NCBI RefSeq assembly: GCF_021917145.1
Contig: NC_061076.1
Location: 1,345,032 to 1,409,031 of the forward strand
Length of the DNA stretch: 64,000 nt
Reading direction: 5' to 3'
Origin: Hypomesus transpacificus
Lineage: Eukaryota; Chordata; Actinopteri; Osmeriformes; Osmeridae
Shown: in pieces, positions 40,401-51,182 of the stretch
Numbering within the stretch: position 1 is the stretch's first letter
How the letters are laid out: each line of letters opens with the position of its first letter
Position numbers and translations under genes: made by a program
Notes under the pieces: model-generated
What the model saw: only the letters and a program-made list of their open reading frames with translations
Databases searched by the model: none
Told to the model about the DNA's origin: nothing

Positions 40401-42797
40401 GTAGGTGAGGCAGGAGAGGAGGTAGGTGAGGCAGGAGAGGAGCTGTATGTGAGGCAGGAGAGGAGGTTGGTGAGGCAGGAGAGGAGGTAGGTGAGGCAGG
40501 AGAGGAGGTTGGTGAGGCAGGAGAGGAGGTTGGTGAGGCAGGAGAGGAGGTTGGTGAGGCAGGAGAGGAGGTAAGTGAGGCAGGAGAGGAGGTAGGTGAG
40601 GCAGAAGAGGAGGTTGGTGTGTCTACCTGCAGGAGGTAACTCCACATCTCTCTTCACAAAAGCTTTCCTCTTCTCCTCCAGCAGCTGACTGGGGATCAGA
40701 CCAGTACTGCCTCCATCCACATGCCGAGCCTGCCAACAACACACACACACACACACGTTTACAATCAGCAACACACACACACACACACGTTTACAATCAG
40801 CAACACACACACACACACACGTTTACAATCAGCAACACACACACGCACACACACACGTTTACAATCAGCAACACACACACGCACACACACACGTTTACAA
40901 TCAGCAACACACACACACACACACGTTTACAATCAGCAACACACACACACACACGTTTACAATCAGCAACACACACACGCACACACACACGTTTACAATC
41001 AGCAACACACACACGCACACACACACGTTTACAATCAGCAACACACACACACACACGTTTACAATCAGCAACACACACACACGTTTACAATCAGCAACAC
41101 ACACACACACGCATTCACCATCATTAGCGAGCGCACACACACACACACCTGCCACCAGTTAAGGTCATCTTGGTTGACAATCTGCAGGATGTCCCCTGTG
41201 TCGAACTTCAGCCCCGCCTCCTTGCAGGGAATCAGGTTGTCATTGGCTGGGTCGTAATCAAAGTGACACTTGTGAAATACCTGATGACACAGGTGAGAAC
41301 CAGTAAGACAGGTGGAGAGGGACAGCAGAGATAGGAACGAAAATACAGGATATAGGTGTATCTGGACCAGGTGTGTCTGGACCAGGTGTATCTGGACCAG
41401 GTGTGTCTGGACCAGGTGTGTTAGGGCCAGGTGTGTCAGGGCCAGGTGTGTCTGGACCAGGTGTGTCACCAGGTGTGTCTGGACCAGGTGTGTCTGGACC
41501 AGGTGTATCTGGACCAGGTGTGTCTGGACCAGGTGTGTCTGGACCAGGTGTATCTGGACCAGGTGTGTCAGGGCCAGGTGTGTCTGGACCAGGTGTGTCA
41601 CCAGGTGTGTCTGGACCAGGTGTGTCTGGACCAGGTGTGTTACCTGTCCGAGCAGGTGGGACTCCTGGTAGCTGGGCAGGATCTTGAGGACCACGCTGCC
41701 GCTAGCGTCCTGTAGCACCTCCTGCAGCACCTGCACGTCCTGCCCCATTGGACGGCCGTTCACCTCCTTGATGATGTCACCGGCGTGCAGCAGACCCTGC
41801 TGGTCGATCATGCCCCCGTGCAGGATCCGGGCGATCACCAGCTCCCCCGCTTCCACACGGAACGTGATCCCCTGACACACACGTGACACACGCCACACGT
41901 CTTAGATCTGTTTCCTCACGTGTAATCCATCTAGCAATCTATCATTGGTTAGATGCTATTAAGGGTGGTAAAGGTATTTCGGTAGTTAGGGTGATAATTA
42001 CCAGGTTATGGGGGTAGTTAGGGTGGTATGTACCAGGTTAGGGTAGTAGTTACCAGGCTAGGGTGGTAGTTAGGGTGGTAGTTCCCAGGTTAGGGTGGTA
42101 GTTAGGGTGGTAGTTAGGGTGCTAGTTAGGGTGGTAGTTAGGGTGGTAGTTCCCAGGTTAGGGTGGTAGTTAGGGTGGTAGTTAGGGTGCTAGTTAGGGT
42201 GGTAGTTAGGGTGGTAGTTCCCAGGTTAGGGTGGTAGTTAAGGTGGTAGTTCCCAGGTTAGGGTGCTAGTTAGGGTGGTAGTTACCAGATGTTCTCCGGC
42301 CACCTTGCGGATGCCCACCATCCTGACGGCGTCAGGGGGCTGGGTGGCGGTGGGCGGGTCCATGTAAGCACACGGGCTGGGGGGCGGGCTCTCACACGTC
42401 TGAGAAGCCACCGAATCATGAGTCTCCAGCAGGGACTGCCGACCAATCAACAGAGAGCAAACAATTAATTGACAGAAGAAGAAGAATACTTGTGTTTGAA
42501 ACTTCTGGTTCCCCCCAGGAACTGCTCTTGAGAAAATGTAATTGTGTCCCCCAAAGTTTACACCAGATTTTTGTCCCTGTGCCTGTGTGTGTATAACTGT
42601 GTGTGTATAACTGTGTGTGTGTGTGTGTCCCACCAGGAAGTGGGGCTCATTGAGGATGAGTGTGAGCTCAGCGGCGGTGCTGCTGCGGTGTGTGAAGGGG
42701 CTGAGGTCCTGGAGGATCTCCTGGACCAGCTCAACGTTGTTCTCCCTGACCGCCTCCAGCCTCGTCTCCCCAGGACTCTCTGGCTCCTGCACACACA

Positions 42798-42839
<42 letters not shown>

Positions 42840-43128
42840 AACAATAAAACACACACAATGTTTGTAAAAAAACATGTCCTCACAAGTAAAGCATGTGTGC
42901 GTGTGTGTGTGTGGGAGATGTGAGAGGGCGTGTGTGTATGTGAGAGAGCGTGTGTGTGTGTGTGAGATGTGAGAGAGCGCGTGTGTGTGTGTGTGTGTGT
43001 GTGTGTGAGAGTGTGTGTGAGTCTCACCACTGGGCTCTCCATGATGCCCTTGAGGAAGATGAGATCCAGATCGTTGGCAGTGGTGGAGCTGGTGCTGTCA
43101 CTCAGGGTGTCCAGAACCTGCGTGACCG

Positions 43129-43169
<41 letters not shown>

Positions 43170-43290
43170 GCATGAGGAGAGGGGAGCAGGGGAGGAGGGG
43201 AGAAGGGGAGAGGAAAGAGGGGAGAGCGGAGTAGGGGAGGAGAGAGGGTTGTAACTCACCAGGTTCTGTGCCAGTAGCTGCCACAGGCAT
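37425..43290 (-). CDS. mpp2: MAGUK scaffold MPP2 (L27-PDZ-SH3-GUK)
   Basis: Twelve coding exons on the minus strand: 43260-43290, 43028-43128, 42634-42786, 42286-42435, 41644-41871, 41149-41280, 40627-40729, 39278-39346, 38980-39141, 38497-38699, 38053-38181 and 37425-37601. Phases agree throughout and give about 545 residues (human MPP2 about 552). MPP2 is a membrane-associated scaffold of synaptic and junctional complexes. Domains in order: two L27 helices ([11 protein letters not shown] to [10 protein letters not shown], then [17 protein letters not shown]), PDZ ([28 protein letters not shown]), SH3 ([24 protein letters not shown]), a polybasic hook ([20 protein letters not shown]) and a guanylate-kinase-like domain ([46 protein letters not shown]), ending WVPVTWVF. 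The start MPVAAT and ESPPPSP favour MPP2 over the sister MPP6. A leader acceptor at 43335 suggests upstream non-coding exons. Confidence 0.94.
37735..38050 (+). repeat. CTGT-rich tetranucleotide repeat in mpp2 last intron
   Basis: Mixed TGTC, TGAC, TGCC and TGCT tetranucleotides (CTGTCTGTCTGCTTGTCTGA type) fill most of intron 37602-38052. Confidence 0.92.
38226..38292 (+). repeat. Interstitial telomeric repeat, about 11 copies of CCCTAA
   Basis: Perfect CCCTAA hexamers (TTAGGG on the mpp2 sense strand) inside mpp2 intron 10, 45 bp from the acceptor at 38182. The segment flanking it is duplicated with a 119-bp period (38174-38239 and 38293-38358), including the splice acceptor. Confidence 0.95.
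39400..40615 (-). repeat. GAGGCAGGAGAGGAGCTGTATGT minisatellite filling mpp2 intron 7
   Basis: About 1.2 kb of two interleaved unit types: one about 23 bp containing AGGAGCTGTATGTGAGGCAG, one about 21 bp containing AGGAGGTAGGTGAGGCAGG. It takes up almost all of intron 39347-40626. On the mpp2 sense strand the long unit reads CTCCTGCCTCACATACAG, which resembles a 3' splice site. Confidence 0.96.
40738..41110 (+). repeat. CA runs punctuated by GTTTACAATCAGCAA
   Basis: About eleven units of GTTTACAATCAGCAA followed by a CA run of variable length, in mpp2 intron 6 (40730-41148). Spacers are simple CA, so this is a compound microsatellite. Confidence 0.93.
41360..41640 (-). repeat. 15-bp minisatellite TCTGGACCAGGTGTG
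   Basis: About 18 copies of TCTGGACCAGGTGTG with TCAGGGCC, GTATC and shortened TCACC variants, in mpp2 intron 5 next to the donor at 41644. Confidence 0.93.
41950..42285 (-). repeat. TAGGGTGGTAGT minisatellite
   Basis: Tandem of TTAGGGTGGTAG with TCCCAGG insertions, in mpp2 intron 4 up to the donor at 42286. It is a degenerate TTAGGG-like repeat on the plus strand. Confidence 0.9.
42787..43027 (-). repeat. CA/TG-rich mpp2 intron 2
   Basis: The 241-bp intron between exons 43028-43128 and 42634-42786 is almost all CA or TG repeats with GAGAGCG interruptions. The repeats reach both splice sites. Confidence 0.85.
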
Positions 43291-44629
43291 GTTGCAGTGT
43301 CAGATAGTCTGGTGCCTAGTCTGGTCTGCCTAGTCTGTGGATTCAATAGGAGAGAGGAGGTGGAGAAGTTAGATGAAAGAGGGGGACATCTGGCTAATCC
43401 ATATGTATCCATGACGACAGGCACAATGAACGACCGGGGTGAAAAGAGAGAGTGGGGGGTGGGGTGAGGGAGGGGTACATAAAGAAAGTGGGGGGTACCC
43501 CCTCCCTAGCCCTCCTGGGACAGACAGAGAGGCTGAAAAGCAGCGTGTAGCATCACAACACCTCATGTTATCAGGAGAATTGTTATTCGTGTGTGTGTGT
43601 GTGTGTGTGTGTGGGTGCACGTGTGCTAGTGTGAGTGTGTGTGCTTGTTAGAGAGTAAGGCTATGAGTATAGCACAGGGACAGGAGTACCCTACTAACCC
43701 CCTATCAGGAAGAGCTTGTCTGTGATTGGCTGTCTGTGAGTTTAGCAGGCAGGTGATTGGCTACAGCTGAAGGCCATGCTCTGTGCTGGCCATTGGCTGC
43801 CCTAATGAGGTCCCGCTGAAAATAGACTCTCTCAGGGGATTCCCTCGCACACACAGGGGAACACACAGAAAGAAACACACACCTCACAGGAAACGCCAAA
43901 AATAGTGATTTTACTGTGACAGTTTGAGTGACTGTGTTTATATGAATGAAGGTGTGTTGTGGAGAATGCCAAGCACGCCTCATGGTCACTGGAGGGGGGG
44001 GAACAGGAGCTGGCTGGAGGAGCCGTGTGCATCAGCCCAGCTCTCCAGGGGTGTGGGAGATGGATGGTCTCCCTCCATCTCTCCCTCCGTCCCTCCCTCC
44101 CTCCATCCCTCCCTCCTCATCAGCCAGTTGCCATGGCGAGGTATTGTGACTGCCATAGCAACCTGAGCTTGAAGCGTAAAGAGGGGACTTGCGTGTTCGG
44201 AGCATGTTACAGGGGGCGGGATATGGGAAAGAGTAGACAGCAAACACCAACAGAAACACACACACACACTTAGACACATTGTGTTATTACATAATTACAA
44301 CATTATAGGTACAGCATTAGACCGACTGTCAGCCATATTAGCCACCAGGGTGATGACATCAGCAGGAATCCACCAATGGGAAAGTACTTTTCTTTACCCG
44401 CCCCACTTACAAAGAGGAGAGAGAAACAGATAGAGACAGACACACACTTCTTGTAGAGGTATCCTTCCTCTCCTCATCCTACCCTTCTTTACCTGCACAC
44501 CTTCTCTCCTCTCCTTCTCTTCTCCTTCCCTTTCCTCCTCTCCTATCTCCCCTCTAATATCACCTCATAGTGTTGGGTTTCTAACAACAATACTGATGTG
44601 CCAAACCTTAGTGCTCCCTCTTGCACCCC

Positions 44630-45195
44630 CCTCCTCCACCTCTCTCCTCCACCTCTCTCCTCCACCTCTCTCCTCCACCTCTCTCCTCCTCCCCTTCTCC
44701 ACCTCTCTTCTCCACCTCTCTCTCATCCACCTCTCTCCTCCACCTCTCTCTCCTCCACCTCTCTCCTCCCTCTCTCTCCTCCACCCCCCTCCTCCCCCTC
44801 TCTCCTCCACCTCTCTCCTCCACCTCTCTCCTGTCCTGACAGTCCTTTGTTCTCTCATCTCTCCCCATACAGGCTCACAGGGTACGGGTTCTTTCTCCAC
44901 TCCCTCTCCTCTCGTCCAACATACAGTCTCAGCCATGTCCATGCTAATAACACAAACACACACTCACTAACAAGATCACACGCTGCTGTAAACTCCATCT
45001 GCTCTCCTCACCACCCACCCCCTCTCCTCTCCTTCCACCCCCTCTGCTCCCTCCCACCCCCTCTCCTCCGACCCCCTCCCCTCAACCTTCCTCTCCTCAC
45101 CCCCCACCTCGTCCCCTCTCCTTCCACCCCCTCTCCTCCCACCCTCTCCCATCCCCTCTCCTCCGACCCCCTTCCCTCAACCTTCCTCCAAGGTC
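44630..45195 (+). repeat. CTCTCTCCTCCAC pyrimidine minisatellite (first block)
   Basis: Units of CCACCTCTCTCCT at 44630-44835 and looser CCCCCTCTCCTCC units at about 45010-45190. The same unit makes up the array at 47200-47680. Confidence 0.88.
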
Positions 45196-46081
45196 TCCCA
45201 TCTGCCTCAGCCCCCTCCCCCACACTGCCCCTGTCTCCCCCTCACAAGGTGAACCTAAACAGCGTAGACGACTGTCTTAGCTCACTAAGCTGAAGCCTGC
45301 ATGGGGCTATAATGAAAAGGAAAACAGACCTCCACACCTCCTCCTCTCAATCTGAGTTCTGTCCTGGAGAAGGGTCCAGATGGAGCTGCTCGCCCACTCC
45401 TGTTGTTGTGGTTACAAGAGTGAAATAGTGGAGATGGTGGGGCAAGGCCAGGTACTATATAGTTCAGTGTGTGTATGTGTGTGTGTTTGTGTGAGTGTGT
45501 GTGTGTGCCCCTATGCGTATGTTGGTTGTATGGCGGTTGGTCATTTATCTGTTCTGTCGGCGCGAGGGAAGCACATTATTATTGCAGTGGCATGGAAACA
45601 AGACTACTATGAAAACGAAACACGATTATCTAAACAATCAGAAACTGTAGACTGCTTGAGCGCTTTCCAGACCCCGTCTGCTTTGTCGATGACGCGTATC
45701 CCATCCCACCCAAGCAAGCACCACCGCGCGCACAGCTCCCGGTCCCGTACGCAAATAGGCGCATGCATTGCTATTCATCAAATATGGACACCTTTTAAAT
45801 CAAATGTTCACACGAAATGTAGTGTTAGGAGGACGGACGTCTTTAATGGAAGTTGTTTCACTGTTTCAGCCAGCCGGTACATGCGAACGCTGAAACATTG
45901 TTCCACAATAACAACATCTCTCCTATTCGCTCCTATTGCAGCCTACGCATGTTTTCATATCGTCTCACAAAGAAACCCAGCACGCGGGGGTTTTCAAGGC
46001 TCTATCACGCAATTTGTTACCACATATTTTTTACAAAATGTCTCGAATTGTAAAATGTGGTTATTTAATCAAATGTCTTAC

Positions 46082-46190
46082 CTCTTCTCTGTCTCGTGGT
46101 GGTCGCGCGGTTGTCTCCGTATTTCAGTTTAATTCGAGGTCTTTGAACCGCTGCTGTCAAATCACAGTCTGGACGCGGCAGATTTAAAGG
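46082..46190 (-). promoter_or_regulatory. Candidate mpp2 first non-coding exon and promoter
   Basis: On the minus strand a strong donor AAGAG|GTAAGA falls at 46082/46081, preceded by GC-richer sequence (ACAACCGCGCGACCACCACG). About 100 bp further upstream is a TTTAAAT element (46182-46188). This fits a leader exon of mpp2, but no transcript evidence is available. Confidence 0.3.
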
Positions 46191-46573
46191 GGCAATGCAC
46201 CGTTGTTTTCTCCTGTTGGGTCCAGCAGTCACCCGCAACACAGGCTACATATAGCGAAAGTGTTCACATCAGTAGTGCTTTAAGATTTATTTCCACAAAA
46301 GGTAAACAAGCTTGTTATGTGGATATCTTGATAACATAGCACGTCATCATATTAATTAGTTATAGGAACAGTAGACGACTTTTGTTTATTAAGTTTTGGC
46401 TATGTATTATAATATAGTTTTGTGAACATAAGAAAATTAGGAAAATCACTACAGCCCACACTTTTAACTCTTGTCTCTGGATTAACAACCAATGTCTGGA
46501 CGCTACAGTACATTTCATAAAACAGCAACTCAATTCACTTGAGACAACAAGAGTCTACATTAAAACCCTTGTG

Positions 46574-46801
46574 TTACCTTCGGGTCATTGTGACCCTTTA
46601 GTCATTGTGACCCACCGTCGTGTTGCGACAACTTTAATTAATACAAAAATAAAGTGAAGCATTTTCTTTTAACCGTCGTGCTGTCTCAGACCCCCCACAG
46701 CGCGAAGGTTAAAAGAAAATAGTTTTTATTTGTTTTAGTATTAAGTAAAGTTGTCCCAACACAACGATGGGTCGTTGTTAACCTTCGGGTCATTGTGACC
46801 C
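46574..46801. mobile_element. Fold-back MITE-like element
   Basis: Two inverted arms of about 65 bp (46611-46673 and 46705-46772, both containing ATTTTCTTTTAACC or its complement and ACAACTTTA) surround a short centre. The element is flanked by direct copies of ACCTTCGGGTCATTGTGACC (left ending 46596, right ending 46801). No transposase is present. Confidence 0.7.
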
Positions 46802-47199
46802 ACGTTATGGATTCAGTAGCGAACTGTGCTCGCTATGGACACTAGATGCATGTTAAAAACAACTATTGAAGTATGCATGGGACTGTTTGATGGTCATTAG
46901 CAGGACCAGGACATGGGTTTTAGTCTAACTTACTGTAAGAACCACCGATCTTACTGCTACAAAAGCAACATCTAGCGGTGATAAGTAAGTACTGCAGTCC
47001 TCAGAGCCACACCTGAAACATACAGTTTAAACGACGTCGCAGCGACCCCAAACATCTCTCTAACAAACATCAGACTATGCACACTACGTCAAACCAGACT
47101 CCACCACTGAATAACAGAGATGTGAAAACAATCCTTTCATGCACTCAGAGGGAGAAGATATCTTAATCGAGTTTATTCCTCCCTCAGTCACCTCCCTCC

Positions 47200-47680
47200 T
47201 CCAAATCTCTCCTCTCCCTCTCTCCTCCACCCCCCTCCCCCACCTCTCTCCTCCAGCTCTCTCCTCCCCCTCTCTCCTCCACCCCCCTCCTCCACCTGTC
47301 TCCTCCACCTCTCTCCTCCACCTCTCTCCTCCCCCTCTCTCCTCCACCCCCCTCCTCCACCTCTCTCCTCCACCTCTCCTCCACCTCCATCCTCCCCCTT
47401 TCTCCTCCACCCCCCTCCTCCACCCCCCCCCCTCCACCTCTCTCCTCCACCCCCTCCTCCACCCCCCTCCTCCACCTCTCTCCTCCACCTCTCTCCTCCA
47501 CCCCCTCCTCCACCCCCTCCTCCACCTCTCTCCTCCCCCTCTCTCCTCCACCCCCTCCTCCACCTCTCTCCTCCACCCCCTCCTCCACCCCGTCCTCCAC
47601 CTCTCTCCTCCACCTCTCTCCTCCACCCCCTCCTCCACCTCTCTCCTCCACGCCCCTCCTCCACCTCTCTCCTCCTCTTC
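47200..47680 (+). repeat. CTCTCTCCTCCAC pyrimidine minisatellite (second block)
   Basis: About 480 bp of CCACCTCTCTCCT units and CCACCCCCTCCT variants. It is flanked by two diverged copies of the same ~95-bp sequence (47068-47163 and 47684-47778), the second just before the assembly gap. Confidence 0.93.
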
Positions 47681-47827
47681 CAACATCACAGACTATGCAC
47701 ATTAAGTCATACCAGCCTCCACCACTGAATATCAGAGATGTGAAAAAAATCCTTTCATACACTCAGAGGAAGAAGATAATCGCGTTTCTTCAAATCCACT
47801 GATTGATTGGTTGGTTGATTGATGGAG

Positions 47828-48327
47828 NNNNNNNNNNNNNNNNNNNNNNNNNNNNNNNNNNNNNNNNNNNNNNNNNNNNNNNNNNNNNNNNNNNNNNNNN
47901 NNNNNNNNNNNNNNNNNNNNNNNNNNNNNNNNNNNNNNNNNNNNNNNNNNNNNNNNNNNNNNNNNNNNNNNNNNNNNNNNNNNNNNNNNNNNNNNNNNNN
48001 NNNNNNNNNNNNNNNNNNNNNNNNNNNNNNNNNNNNNNNNNNNNNNNNNNNNNNNNNNNNNNNNNNNNNNNNNNNNNNNNNNNNNNNNNNNNNNNNNNNN
48101 NNNNNNNNNNNNNNNNNNNNNNNNNNNNNNNNNNNNNNNNNNNNNNNNNNNNNNNNNNNNNNNNNNNNNNNNNNNNNNNNNNNNNNNNNNNNNNNNNNNN
48201 NNNNNNNNNNNNNNNNNNNNNNNNNNNNNNNNNNNNNNNNNNNNNNNNNNNNNNNNNNNNNNNNNNNNNNNNNNNNNNNNNNNNNNNNNNNNNNNNNNNN
48301 NNNNNNNNNNNNNNNNNNNNNNNNNNN
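47828..48327. other. Assembly gap of exactly 500 N
   Basis: An unbroken run of 500 N, the round size of an unknown-length scaffold gap. True content and length are unknown. It follows a duplicated segment, which may be why assembly failed. Confidence 0.98.
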
Positions 48328-48867
48328 CCTCATTTCACACTTAGACCTTTCAGGACTAACGCGACGGAAACACACTCAGAAGCCTCTCTTTGTGAGGGGT
48401 GTTATTTAGGTTCTGTTTAGATCTGATTTGGTTCTGGTTTGGTACTGGCTGGTTCTGGTTGGCCTCAAAGGGAATTCTAGCTCAGAACCATGCAGAACCA
48501 TGCAGACCATGCAGAACCATGCAGAACCATCAACTGTATTTTACGGGAACCAGCCACACTTACGCTTTTGAGCCTAAACGCACAAATGATTCGACGTATG
48601 GTGCGGTGTGTGTGTGTGTGTTCGGGGTGGGGGGAATGTCAGTTTTGAGCTGTCCTTTGAAGCTTTGTGTGCGCTGAGAAGACACAAAGGAGATGTTGGA
48701 GAATGCTCCGTGGAGCTGGAGATCAGAGGAGCCAGGCGAGGTTGACTCCACACCTAAACACCTAGCGTTTCATCAAAGTAGCTGGAAAAATGTGCTGGCT
48801 GGCCAGCTGACAACAGCTCTTCTTGGAACACATAAAACATGAAGAACTGCCTAGTGTAGTCATTCTG

Positions 48868-48879
<12 letters not shown>

Positions 48880-48929
<50 letters not shown>

Positions 48930-48930
48930 A
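48880..48930 (+). repeat. CA microsatellite
   Basis: Pure CA tract of about 50 bp. Confidence 0.92.
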
Positions 48931-49503
48931 GTATAGGCACATGTCACCACACACACATGTACTTGCACACATATGTACACACGTGTGCTCACATATGTGT
49001 AAATGTAAATATGTCAGACACACTCCAAAAAAAAAAGAATCTATTACAGTAAATAATCTTTATTTTGATCATATTCTTATTCCTATCATTCCTATACCAT
49101 ATGGACCAGAGGCTTCACAGCTCAGTGGTTAGCAGTAGCAAGTTAAAGGGAGATATGACATTGCAGAGAGATGGAGAGTTTAGATAATGAAGTTGTGGAG
49201 CGCTGTCGGTCAATATTAACACTATAAAGGGCCAGGGGTCATGTGACTGATGTATTGGAGAACAAACACAAACACACACATACCATATTAACACATGCCA
49301 TATTAACACACATATACTGTACGTGAATTCACTCAATCACACACACATACACTCATCAACAGACTTAAACTCGATCATATACCCACGCACACACACACAC
49401 ATATACACACACATTCAGACACACGCACACACATAAACACACACTATGGGGGACCAGTACTCTGTAAATGCTCATCCCATTGTCATCAAAGCAGAGACAA
49501 CAC

Positions 49504-49600
49504 TCACACCCAGCACAACACACACACACCCAGCACAACACACACACACCCAGCACAACACACACACACCCAGCACAACACACACACACCCAGCACAGCA
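49504..49600 (+). repeat. ACACACACACCCAGCACAAC tandem
   Basis: About five copies of a CCCAGCACAACACACACACA unit of about 20 bp. Confidence 0.88.
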
Positions 49601-49897
49601 CACACACGCATTCACTCTCTCTCATAAAAGCCATACAGTCCATAATACAGATGATAAGACTTACCAATATGTATCTTCAATGTCTCCGATCGTTGGCGGT
49701 GCATCAAACTCTGTGTCCCATTGTCCACAGTGATGGAGATGCACATCCCTGTATGTACACACAAACCCAGAACGACACACACACTTCCAGCACAACACAC
49801 ACACCAAACACAAGGACGAGTAAGGTCATAATGTCTAGTAGATTCAGATTGATGGAGTGCTGGCCTGTGTGTTGAGCCTTTGAACTGTGTTCCACAG

Positions 49898-50651
49898 ACA
49901 GACGTCCAGAGGAGAGGGCCTGGAACCAGGAGGACTCAGACAGACGTCCAGGGAAGAGGGCCTGGAACCAGGAGGACTCAGAGAGACGTCCAGAGGAGAG
50001 GGCCTGGAAACAGGAGGACTCAGACAGACGTCCAGGGAAGAGGGCCTGGAACCAGGAGGACTCAGACAGACGTCCAGGGAAGAGGGCCTGGAACCAGGAG
50101 GACTCAGACAGACGTCCAGGGAAGAGGGCCTGGAACCAGGAGGACTCAGACAGACGTCCAGGGAAGAGGGCCTGGAACCAGGAGGACTCAGACAGACGTC
50201 CAGGGAAGAGGGCCTGGAACCAGGAGGACTCAGACAGACGTCCAGGGAAGAGGGCCTGGAACCAGGAGGACTCAGACAGACGTCCAGGGAAGAGGGCCTG
50301 GAACCAGGAGGACTCAGACAGACGTCCAGGGAAGAGGGCCTGGAACCAGGAGGACTCAGACAGACGTCCAGGGAAGAGGGCCTGGAACCAGGAGGACTCA
50401 GACAGACGTCCAGGGAAGAGGGCCTGGAACCAGGAGGACTCAGACAGACGTCCAGGGAAGAGGGCCTGGAACCAGGAGGACTCAGACAGACGTCCAGGGA
50501 AGAGGGCCTGGAACCAGGAGGACTCAGACAGACGTCCAGGGAAGAGGGCCTGGAACCAGGAGGACTCAGACAGACGTCCAGAGGAGAGGGCCTGGAACCA
50601 GGAGGACTCAGACAGACGTCCAGAGGAGAGGGCCTGGAACCAGGAGGACTC
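49898..50651. repeat. 42-bp minisatellite, about 18 copies
   Basis: Unit contains AGACGTCCAGGGAAGAGGGC and GGAACCAGGAGGACT. Outer units carry AGAGGAGAG where inner units carry GGGAAGAG. Open frames on both strands arise because 42 is a multiple of three; no start context, splice context or known domain supports a protein. Confidence 0.96.
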
Positions 50652-51182
50652 TGTCCGGGTCCACAGCCCAGCCATGATACCAAGAGGCCAGGACTGAAGG
50701 ATACTTCTAGAATGCCCTATTTCTCAGGGAACACAGATCTGCTATTTGGTTGAATGGGACTGCATTGTGAGTCCCCACAAGAATGGCAATACAAATGTAT
50801 GTGTGTGTGTGTTTTCGAGTGTGTCTTCACACCTGTATGTTCTAGGCACTTTACTGGCCATAACAGTTCACTGAATGTTGTTTTGTTTTCAGAACACAAC
50901 AGGGCAGTTGCACTCGCAAATATGCACACACACACACACACACACACACTTCCCCCTGGGTGACATTCTCTCTGTTTAAGCCTGGGTGTTGACAGGTGTG
51001 AAAGAGTCCACCCACCCCTCTCTCTCTCTCTTTACTTCTCTCTGTTTTCCTCTTCCCCTCTCTCTCTCATCCTTTCTCTCTCTGTGGTAACACTCCTCTA
51101 GTGAAATGAGGTGTGTGTCAGAGGAGAGGGGCCCAGGGTGACAGCTTTATAGGGTTAGGGTTAGGTTACTGCCAGATACTAC

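Noticed and set aside
39302-40816. A 504-codon minus-strand open frame of Leu/Ser/Pro repeats as a separate gene
   Set aside because: It covers mpp2 exon 7 and its intron; the repeat is a minisatellite and the real splice sites and phases remove it. Kept only as a mis-splicing observation.
40738-41110. CRISPR-like array: GTTTACAATCAGCAA repeats with spacers
   Set aside because: Spacers are CA dinucleotides of variable length, the host is a vertebrate and no cas genes are present. It is a compound microsatellite.
37425-43290. Assignment as mpp6 (pals2)
   Set aside because: The MPVAAT start, the CESPPPSP segment and 17q synteny favour mpp2, although the two are close paralogues.
45380-46132. 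A 250-codon open frame upstream of mpp2
   Set aside because: It reads through a TG repeat, shows no domain or recognisable similarity, and codon use looks random.
49704-50753. Repeat protein encoded by the 42-bp array (open on both strands)
   Set aside because: Frames are open in several registers at once, there is no known domain, no splice support and no start context, so a coding role is unlikely.
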